Shown here in pieces: positions 43,415 through 50,351 of a DNA stretch of 64,000 nt (positions are counted from its first letter, which is position 1; each line of letters opens with the position of its first letter). The notes beneath the pieces were generated by a model that saw nothing but the letters and a program-made list of their open reading frames with translations, was not told the DNA's origin and searched no databases. Made by a program: the position numbers and the translations under genes. The stretch is taken from the NCBI RefSeq assembly GCF_022878925.1, contig NZ_CP084628.1, forward strand, positions 1 to 64,000, given 5' to 3'. This DNA comes from Caballeronia sp. TF1N1. Lineage in GTDB: Bacteria; Pseudomonadota; Gammaproteobacteria; Burkholderiales; Burkholderiaceae.

Positions 43415-45952
43415 GTGCCGCGTGATCCGGACCGCGCCGACGCGGGCGAGGAAGGGCCAGAGGTTCATTCCGCATCCGACGCTCGAACTGACCGCCCTTT
43501 CTCATCGGCCTGGTTCGCTCTTGCGCGATGGACGAAACGCGTCGTTGCCGTTGCCACGGTTTGTTCGTCAGCGATATTCGTCGTCTGGCTTGGCGGCTTG
43601 CTCGTCTCGTCCACGCTGCGCGAGCGAACGCTCGACCTGCAACTCATCTCCGTACCCAAGGCCCTTGCGGACGATGGCTACACCTCCTCCGTCGTCACCG
43701 ACCGACTGAGCGACGCGATCAATGCGATCTACAGACACACGGGTGAGCGGGCAGCACGCTCGGCGCTTGTATTGCGTCAATCGCCTCCCGAGATCGCGAT
43801 CCCGAAGGCCGGCATATCGATAGAAGGACTCGCGAATTGGATGCGCGGCATGTTGCCATCCGCATGGCGCCACGACATCGCGGGCGAATTCACGCAATCG
43901 GGCCGCACGCTGACTCTGCGAGTACGGTTGAACGGCAACGTGCTGTTCTCGGATTCGGCAAGCGGAGAAAGCGCTGTCGACACGTTGATCGATAAAGGCG
44001 CGTTTGTGCTGGTCGATAAAACTCAACCCGTTTTGAGCGCACTGTATTTTTATCTGGGTGCTCATGATTTCGCACGCGCCGAATCGGCGAGTGAGCAGAT
44101 CATTCAGGCGCCCTCTTCCGATCGATTGTCGGTCTCGGTCGCGCATTCGTTGAAGGCGACGATTGCCGATGATCGGTATCGCTCTGATCAGCGCAGCAAA
44201 TACCAAAAGGAGCGCATGGCGTATCTGACGACCGCCATCGCCGAGTGGCGTGAGGCGATCTCCGCGGCACCCGACTATCCCGTGGCGCATGTCGGTCTGG
44301 GCAACGAGTGGCATTCACTCAGACAGGACGCCACGGCGCAGTCCGAATATCGTGAGGCGATACGGCTGGACCCTGCGTATTCGCTGGCACATACCGGTCT
44401 TGCCAACGTGTTGGCGCAGATGGACCGAAAGGACGAAGCTATCGCGGAGTACCGCAGGGCCCTTGCTCTTGCTCCCGACGACGAGAATCCGCATCTGGGT
44501 CTTGGCGACTTGCTGCATAAGATGCTCAAGAATGATGAGGCGCTCAACGAATATCGAATCGCTACGAGACTTGCGCCGCAGGAGGCATCACCTCATCAAG
44601 GTATCGCGATCGTCCTGGGAGATTTGAACAGGCAAGATGAAGCGATTGCGGAATGCAAACTGGCGATCAGTCTCGCCCCGACGCGTGCTTCGCTGCATGA
44701 AACGTTGGGAGAAGCCTTGAGAAAGATGAAGAGATTCGATGATGCGCTCAAAGAGTTTCGCACCGCGATGTCGCTCGACCCGGACGCGTCTTCGCCACAT
44801 GTCGGCATGGGTGCGATTCTTTACGACGAGGGTAAGCGGGAAGACGCGCGCGCTGAATATCTGACGGCGTTGCAACTCGATCCCGCGGATATCAATGCGC
44901 ATATAAACATGGGCATTCTCGAGTACGCGCAAGACAAGATAGACAAAGCTCAGGCAGAAATCCTTGCCGCATTAGCGGGCGATCCACGTTCCGCAAAGGC
45001 ACACAATGCCCTTGCGCTGATCGATGAACGCACGGGCAAGACAGACGCCGCCGCAGCCGAGTACCGCACGGCGATCATGCTTGACCCGAATGACGCGGAG
45101 GCGCAAAACAACTTCGGCCAGTTGCTGCGAGACGAAGGCCGCGACGACGAAGCGATGGAACATTTCCGGACGGCTATCGCCTTTGCCCCGGCCTTTGGAG
45201 AACCGCACAATGGCCTTGGCAGCGTCTGGGACGATAGAGGCAGAAGCGATCTTGCCATCGAGGAATACCGTCAGGCAATCCGTCTTGAGCCCGCCAATGC
45301 AGGGGCACATAACAACCTGGGTAATGCGCTTCGAAAAGACGGACGGCTGGATGAAGCCGTGGTGGAATTCCTCACATCGGAGCAGCTTGCGCCCAGCATG
45401 GCGGAGCCGCACGACGGGCTTGGCCTCGTGCGCGCAGATCAGGGGCGGCAGCAGAGCGCCATCGCCGAATATCACACGGCAATTCGCCTCAACCCTCGCC
45501 TTGCGTCCGCACATAACAACCTCGGCAATATCAGGCTTCAACAGGGCAACATCGACGGCGCGGTGGCCGAGTACCGGGTTGCCATCCGGCTTAAACCAGG
45601 GCTTGCTGCGCCGCATAACGGGTTGGGCAATGCGTGGCATGCGCTAGGCATGGATGAGGACGCCATCGCTGAGTACAAGCGCGCGATTCAACTCGATCCG
45701 ATGTCGGTCGATGCGCATACGGGTCTGGGAATCGTCCATGGGGCGCACGGTAGGACGGACGCTGCAGCGGGCGAATTTGAATTAGCTATCCGGCTTGCAC
45801 CGCGCAACGATCTGGCGCATTACAGCCTGAGCCTCGTCTATCAGGAACAGGGGAAGTTTGACGCTGCCATCGTGGAATATTGCACGGCGGTGCGTTTAAA
45901 CCCGAAGTGGGCAAGGATGCGAATGAGTCGATATGCGTTTCGCGGGGAATAA
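43415..45952 (+). CDS. Membrane-anchored tetratricopeptide-repeat protein
   Basis: An 845-residue protein. GTG 43415 is chosen because AAGGAGG lies 7 nt upstream; the earlier in-frame ATG has no such site. After about 40 polar residues there is one transmembrane helix (VVAVATVCSSAIFVVWLGGL). A periplasmic alpha/beta domain follows (about 75-210; VPKALADDGYTSSVVTDRL, GISIEGLANWMRG). About 17 TPR-like units of 34 residues fill the rest (recognised by recurring RLDP/RLAP loops from about residue 240 to 830). The function is unknown; it is probably a protein-protein scaffold. It is coupled to the sigma-like gene upstream. Confidence 0.8.
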   Translation: MPRDPDRADAGEEGPEVHSASDARTDRPFSSAWFALARWTKRVVAVATVCSSAIFVVWLGGLLVSSTLRERTLDLQLISVPKALADDGYTSSVVTDRLSDAINAIYRHTGERAARSALVLRQSPPEIAIPKAGISIEGLANWMRGMLPSAWRHDIAGEFTQSGRTLTLRVRLNGNVLFSDSASGESAVDTLIDKGAFVLVDKTQPVLSALYFYLGAHDFARAESASEQIIQAPSSDRLSVSVAHSLKATIADDRYRSDQRSKYQKERMAYLTTAIAEWREAISAAPDYPVAHVGLGNEWHSLRQDATAQSEYREAIRLDPAYSLAHTGLANVLAQMDRKDEAIAEYRRALALAPDDENPHLGLGDLLHKMLKNDEALNEYRIATRLAPQEASPHQGIAIVLGDLNRQDEAIAECKLAISLAPTRASLHETLGEALRKMKRFDDALKEFRTAMSLDPDASSPHVGMGAILYDEGKREDARAEYLTALQLDPADINAHINMGILEYAQDKIDKAQAEILAALAGDPRSAKAHNALALIDERTGKTDAAAAEYRTAIMLDPNDAEAQNNFGQLLRDEGRDDEAMEHFRTAIAFAPAFGEPHNGLGSVWDDRGRSDLAIEEYRQAIRLEPANAGAHNNLGNALRKDGRLDEAVVEFLTSEQLAPSMAEPHDGLGLVRADQGRQQSAIAEYHTAIRLNPRLASAHNNLGNIRLQQGNIDGAVAEYRVAIRLKPGLAAPHNGLGNAWHALGMDEDAIAEYKRAIQLDPMSVDAHTGLGIVHGAHGRTDAAAGEFELAIRLAPRNDLAHYSLSLVYQEQGKFDAAIVEYCTAVRLNPKWARMRMSRYAFRGE

Positions 45953-46197
45953 GTGTTTTTGCGCGGAGTTTCCGTGAGCGCTTCAGTTGTAGTGGGTCGA
46001 GGTCGGGAATGCAGAACGTTTTCATAGCGATGATATTGAAGAGAGGTGTCACGCTACAAAATCAAAGCAATGTTTCTAACGTAATACGCCAAAAACTTAA
46101 TTTTACTCAGGGCTTTGTTTGACATTAACATCATAATGTCGATTGATATATGGCGGTATCTTGAGGGAAATCGTTAGCAAAGACCATCTCTACCAAC
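45953..46197. promoter_or_regulatory. AT-rich intergenic region with inverted repeat
   Basis: A 245-nt gap clearly richer in A+T than its neighbours. A perfect inverted repeat, GACATTA (46121-46127) and TAATGTC (46134-46140) with a 6-nt spacer, overlaps a TTGACA hexamer at 46119-46124 that could be a -35 box. The -10 region (ATTGATATAT) is loose. It may once have driven the peroxidase-like fragment that follows. Confidence 0.4.
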
Positions 46198-46473
46198 TTG
46201 ACAAAGCCGTCCGAAGCACAGGCGCCCATTCTCGATAGTGTGACCGGCGGAACGAGCGGCGTTTTCTCCGAGAACGATCTGCTCAACGGTCCTGGGGCGC
46301 GGACGCAACTCGGCTGGGTCGGTGGACGAATCGTCGCCGAGGTCATTTACGGCGTCCTTGACTCGGACACGCAGTCTTTCGTGCGCAACATGAAGGTCCC
46401 GGAGTGGAAGCCGCGCTTCGCGCCAACCGGGCCGATCTACATGAAACGTTTGCTCGATTTCATTAAACCTTAG
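46198..46473 (+). pseudogene. C-terminal fragment of a haem-peroxidase-family protein
   Basis: A 91-codon frame from a TTG encodes GPGARTQLGWVGGRIVAEVI followed by a PEWKPRF segment and a YMKRLLDFIKP end. This matches the final part of bacterial proteins in the animal-type haem peroxidase family, whose C-termini carry GRIVAEV and a PNWxP motif (recalled from the family, not searched). The large catalytic part is absent, and a TGA lies 14 codons upstream in the same frame, so this is a truncated remnant. It is followed at once by a hairpin. Confidence 0.6.
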
Positions 46474-46480
46474 GCACACG

Positions 46481-46509
46481 CGCACTCGCTTGTCTTGCGG
46501 GCGAGTGCG
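46481..46509. terminator. Hairpin after the peroxidase fragment
   Basis: A perfect 9-bp stem, CGCACTCGC (46481-46489) and GCGAGTGCG (46501-46509), with an 11-nt loop, begins 8 nt past the fragment's stop. It lies between convergent genes (the lysozyme gene ends at 46582 on the minus strand) and could act on both. It lacks a T tract. Confidence 0.5.
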
Positions 46510-46581
46510 GATTGATCTTGTTGACACGTGTACTCTTTCGACCTTTCATGCGTGGGTGAAGCCGGCGTCGGCGATGCCGCT

Positions 46582-47226
46582 TCACGAAGCCGTTTCTGGT
46601 TCCGCTTGTTGCGCCGGAACATCGGCATCCGTCAGCGATGCGCGCAGCGCCGATTCAAGAATCACCGAATACCCGCAAATTTTGTCCGCCTGGTCCTGTC
46701 CGTTGATAATGCGGCGCGCGCCCAGATAGTCCGCGCCATTCGCATTGATAAAGTCGGCGAGTTTCTTGCGCGTGAAGAAGCCCTTGCGCATGCCGAGCGA
46801 CATGACGCGATAGGCTGTCAACGGATCGAGCGCGCGGTCGGGATCGTCGATCAGCGCGTTGCCGAGGCCCATTTGCGATCCCATCGACGCATAGTTCGCG
46901 CGTCCAGTGAGTTGCACGTACCCCCGGCCCTTGTAGCGTGCGCCGTCGCCAGGCTGCGTATTGCCGAGCCGTTTCGCTTTGGCGGACGGCATTTCGTATT
47001 GCTTGAACCAGGTGTCATTCCCGCGTTCTGGTATGGGCTGCCATGTATCCGCGCATTCATGCTTCACCGTGGCAAACATGTAGGCCACCCATCTCACGTC
47101 GAATACGTCCGGGTCGAGTTGCACGAAGCCAAGCAGCCGATCAAGTCCGGAAACTTGCGGCGCCGAGAGCCGAACATTGAAGCCGTTTTCGTACTCGGTG
47201 AAAAACGTTTGATGATTGAACCACAT
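46582..47226 (-). CDS. GH19-type chitinase/lysozyme-like glycoside hydrolase
   Basis: A 214-residue single-domain enzyme of the lysozyme/chitinase-19 type. VAYMFATVKHECADTWQPI carries the probable catalytic Glu57. The hallmark GARYKGRGYVQLTGRANYAS lies at about residues 95-114. There is no signal peptide. AAGGAGAG precedes ATG 47226. Such proteins occur as phage endolysins and as secreted or T6SS-delivered wall hydrolases. No holin, spanin or immunity gene adjoins it, and it sits among decayed genes. Substrate (peptidoglycan or chitin) cannot be told from sequence. Confidence 0.8.
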   Translation of the reverse strand: MWFNHQTFFTEYENGFNVRLSAPQVSGLDRLLGFVQLDPDVFDVRWVAYMFATVKHECADTWQPIPERGNDTWFKQYEMPSAKAKRLGNTQPGDGARYKGRGYVQLTGRANYASMGSQMGLGNALIDDPDRALDPLTAYRVMSLGMRKGFFTRKKLADFINANGADYLGARRIINGQDQADKICGYSVILESALRASLTDADVPAQQAEPETAS

Positions 47227-47526
47227 GATGCGACTCTCCTTCGAATTCCGCTCGCTCGATCATTCAAGCGAACCGCGCCGCATACGCAGATCGGTCCGCT
47301 TAAAGGTTAGGCGTTGCTCGAAGGGATGCCGGAAAAAGACTGAGGATGTGTGTGAAAACGCACATGCTATGGCGGACACAATGTTAAGCGCTTATTTCAC
47401 CCGCTTATTGGTGCAAGTGCCTGCGAAGACGGTTCTTTCCTCCTCCGCTGCCTTGACTTCATCAAGGCGCCCGCCTGCGTTGAAGTGCATAAGCCGAGCA
47501 ACGCCGTTCAACTCGTCATCGCTTCG
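47227..47526. other. Non-coding stretch upstream of the lysozyme-like gene
   Basis: About 300 nt with no supported gene. Frames are short and lack protein-like composition. It should hold the promoter of the lysozyme-like gene on the minus strand and possibly decayed 5' sequence of the MFS remnant that follows. Confidence 0.4.
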
Positions 47527-47805
47527 AGCAGGTTTGCTTACCGCAATCGGCAAAAGCCTGGACTGCGTCCGACCGACGTCGGCGTAGTGATGACCATTTA
47601 CGCATGGACGGTGTCCGTCGCGTCATTACCGTTGACCTTGTTCGTCCGCGAAGTAGAACGCCGCAACCCTGCTGATGCGCGTCTTTATCGTGTTCATACT
47701 CAGTCATATCGTGACTGGACTAGCGCCGAACTTCGAGATATTTGTACTGGGTAAAACCGGCATTGCGTTTGCACATGCGGTCTTTTGGTCGATGCAAGCC
47801 TCACT
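47527..47805 (+). pseudogene. Remnant of a SotB-like sugar-efflux MFS transporter
   Basis: Three pieces of one protein appear in order in two frames. AGLLTAIGKSLD (frame starting 47528) is followed after a shift near 47555 by LRPTDVGVVMTIYAWTVSVA and REVERR. After a second shift near 47665 come LLMRVFIVFILSHIVTGLAP and GIAFAHAVFWSMQASL. This order matches transmembrane helices 1-3 of sugar efflux/SotB-type transporters (recalled: DVGLxxTIYAWVV, NVERR, RIGIALAHAVFWS). Everything after helix 3 is gone, abutting the ProC-like pseudogene. A truncated, twice-frameshifted relic. Confidence 0.75.
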
Positions 47806-48570
47806 CCCTCCCCTGAACCCGTCGCATGATCCGGTCAAGCGCCTCCGAATAACTTGCGAAAGCCCCCTTCTGCTGCAACTCCGCGTGAAGCTGCTCGTTG
47901 ATGCCGCCGGGCGTGCTTGACTCCTTTATCATCTTCGAGAACGGTTGATCGCCTCGCGTCGTATCGTGTGCCAAGCCGACGTGATAGCCCGACAAAAACG
48001 ATCGGGCCGCCTCATACGGCAGCCCTTGGCGAACGAGCCATGCAGCCTGCTCTTCCAATAGCGCATAGAAACTGGCCATGGTTGCCGTGACTGCCGACAG
48101 TGCATCGAACTGATGTTCGCTGTCTACATCGACCGCCTTACCCAATGGTCCAAAGAGCGCTCGCGCGAGTTCGCTCGGCGGACAGATGGCCGTGCTGCCC
48201 TTGCCTTCCGCGACGGCCGGCAAAGGAACCGCGCGCGCGACACTCGCGGCCGTGCGCACCATGTTGAATACTCGCTCGATCGACACGCCCGCCATGAAGC
48301 TGATGACCTGATGCCGCGCATCGAACTCGAGTTCGCCAAGCACCGTCGACGCAATTTGCGGCACGACCGCGAGACACACGACGTCGCTGGTGTCGAGCAC
48401 CTCCTGATTGCTGCTGCACACCGCGACGCGCGCGTCGAGACTCGCAAGTTCGCGGCGATTTCGACATTGCGCGGCGAAAGCGCAATGTGTTCAAAAGGAA
48501 CGTCGAACCGAATCATTCCGGTCACAACGGCTCGCGTGATCGTGCCGGTGCCAATGAATCCAATGCGCAT
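47801..48570 (-). pseudogene. Frameshifted ProC-like pyrroline-5-carboxylate reductase
   Basis: The N-terminal part (from ATG 48570: MRIGFIGTGTITRAVVTGMI, an NAD(P)-binding GxGxIT motif, to NVEIAANL) and the C-terminal part (SLDARVAVCSSNQEVLDTSD to GYHVGLAHDTTRG) are in different frames. Restoring one base near 48443-48446 would read NLASLDARVAV and rejoin them into a protein of about 256 residues of ProC-family layout. The rest is intact, so this is either a young pseudogene or a one-base sequencing error. It is followed on the other strand by the MFS remnant. Substrate specificity is uncertain. Confidence 0.8.
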
Positions 48571-48877
48571 AGTGCCTCGTATGGTCTGAGATGAACGGTT
48601 CAATCGAGCCCGAGCCACGTGACCTCGGGCTACATATACCGTATCGTGCCGCAACCTGCGTTGTCATGCCGCGAGCGAAAATAGCAGCCAAGCGCAGTGG
48701 CCAATGCCGCAACAACGAGCCGTCGCGACAATGAATCGGTCATCGATCGATGCGCCTAACGAACGTGCGATGCTCATCGTGCAAGCGCGCGATCGCCCGC
48801 CAAACAACGGTCCGTGGCGCGAATGGCTCCGCTTCATTTGACCAACTCGACGCCCGACGAAAACTCACTCAGTCTCG
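48571..48877. other. Region with decayed coding sequence
   Basis: About 300 nt between the ProC-like pseudogene start and the FCD fragment. No intact gene or recognisable domain is visible. It should contain the promoter for the ProC-like gene and the lost N-terminal part of the GntR-type regulator whose C-terminus follows. Confidence 0.35.
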
Positions 48878-49024
48878 CTGCCGTTGCACAAGGCGGTGCT
48901 CGATGCCATTATCGGCGGCGATGGCCCGCGCGCGAGCGCCGCCATGCTGGAACATCTCGTCGATACGGAAGCGCGCCGTCGACGTTCCGCACGGCTGCAA
49001 GGAGACAGCGGCTCAGAGGCGTAA
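48878..49024 (+). pseudogene. C-terminal fragment of a GntR/FadR-type (FCD) regulator
   Basis: 49 in-frame codons encode LPLHKAVLDAIIGGDGPRAS followed by AAMLEHLVDTEARRRRSARL and a natural stop. This is the last helix pair of an FCD ligand-binding domain (pattern HxAxLDAI..GD...A..AMxxHL). The helix-turn-helix and the rest of the FCD domain are missing or scrambled. It lies 54 nt before an acid-sugar dehydratase gene, the kind of gene such regulators usually control, so it is probably its decayed local regulator. Confidence 0.65.
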
Positions 49025-49078
49025 GCGCGCAGTGGTGCCGCGCATCATCTTTCGTTTGATCAATCGTGAGGACGTGTC

Positions 49079-50164
49079 ATGGCGATCATCAGTGATGTCA
49101 GTAGCGACTACTTCCGCATTCCCCTGCCGGTGCCGTTGTCCGACAGCACACACGGCCTCATTCCCAATTTCGAGCTGGTCACGGTAACCGTTCGCGATGC
49201 CGATGGCGCCCAAGGCGTCGGCTACACCTACACCGTCGGGCGCAACGGCCGTTCGGTTCAGGCGGCGGCAAACGAGATCGCCGAACTGGCCCGGCATCAG
49301 GATGCGGACTTGGCCGAAGCGCTCTGGAAATCGATCTGGTGGGCCATGCATTACGGTGGGCGCGGCGGCCCGACTGTCCTCGCGCTATCCGCTTTCGACA
49401 TGGCGATCTGGGACCTGAAGTCGAAGCGCGCGAACCTGCCGCTCTGGCGCATGCTCGGCGGCTACGATCCCAAGGTGCCGGTCTATGCGGGTGGTGTCGA
49501 TCTGGACTTTCCACTCGATCAGTTGTTGCGCCAGGCGGAAGGTTTCATCGACCAAGGCTTTCGCGCCATCAAGATGAAAGTGGGACGCAAGAATCTGGCG
49601 GAGGACGTGGCGCGCGTCGCGGCCATGCGCGAGATGCTCGGCGACAGCTTCCCGCTGATGGTCGACGCCAACATGAAATGGTCCGTCGATGAAGCCATCC
49701 GCGCCGCGCGCGCACTTGCACCGTTCAACCCCGGCTGGCTCGAAGAGCCGACCATTCCCGACGATATCGCGGGTCACGCGAGGATCGTCAGCGAAGGCGG
49801 CTTGCCGGTCGCGACAGGGGAAAACATGCGCACGATCTGGGAGTTCCAGCAGATGATCACCATCGGTCGTGTGTCGTACCCGGAGCCCGATGTCACGAAT
49901 TGCGGGGGCATCACGCCGTTCATGAAGATCGCCCATCTTGCGGAAGCGCACAACCTTCCCGTCACCAGCCACGGCGCCCATGACGTGACCGTGCATTTGC
50001 TCGCGGCGGTTCCGAATCGCTCTTATCTCGAAGCGCACGGTTTCGGGCTGGAGAAGTATCTGGCCGAACCGCTTCGTATCGAAGACGGTTTTGCTATCGC
50101 TCCGGAAAGGCCGGGGCATGGAATCGAGTTCGACTGGAATAGGCTGAAGGCGCTGAAGGCTTGA
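49079..50164 (+). CDS. Mandelate racemase-group acid-sugar dehydratase
   Basis: A 361-residue enolase-superfamily enzyme. Visible catalytic residues are the Lys165-x-Lys167 pair in IKMKVG, metal ligands Asp196 (VDANMKW), Glu222 (LEEP) and Glu248 (TGEN), and the Asp271/His298 dyad (EPDVTNCGG, TSHGAHDVT). The K-x-K plus His/Asp dyad defines the mandelate racemase subgroup, so it should abstract the alpha-proton of an acid sugar or related 2-hydroxyacid. The exact substrate is not readable. GAGGA precedes ATG 49079. It stands alone, with only a decayed regulator upstream. Confidence 0.88.
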   Translation: MAIISDVSSDYFRIPLPVPLSDSTHGLIPNFELVTVTVRDADGAQGVGYTYTVGRNGRSVQAAANEIAELARHQDADLAEALWKSIWWAMHYGGRGGPTVLALSAFDMAIWDLKSKRANLPLWRMLGGYDPKVPVYAGGVDLDFPLDQLLRQAEGFIDQGFRAIKMKVGRKNLAEDVARVAAMREMLGDSFPLMVDANMKWSVDEAIRAARALAPFNPGWLEEPTIPDDIAGHARIVSEGGLPVATGENMRTIWEFQQMITIGRVSYPEPDVTNCGGITPFMKIAHLAEAHNLPVTSHGAHDVTVHLLAAVPNRSYLEAHGFGLEKYLAEPLRIEDGFAIAPERPGHGIEFDWNRLKALKA

Positions 50165-50351
50165 GCTGGCTGTCGCCTGCTCAAGCGAGCGTCGCGCATG
50201 TCTTCGCCAAACGATCGCATATCCCGCGATGCCCCGGCAAGCGACGCGTACGCGACGTTCACTTCTGGTTCGGCAACCGGCCACGCCTTTCTAACCTGGT
50301 TACCTTGAAGGTCACCGGACCACGCACACAGTCCGCGCCCGCGCCGAAACC
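50165..50351. other. Convergent gap without features
   Basis: 187 nt between the dehydratase stop and the stop of the convergent molybdenum hydroxylase operon. No gene or clear terminator hairpin was seen. Confidence 0.4.
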
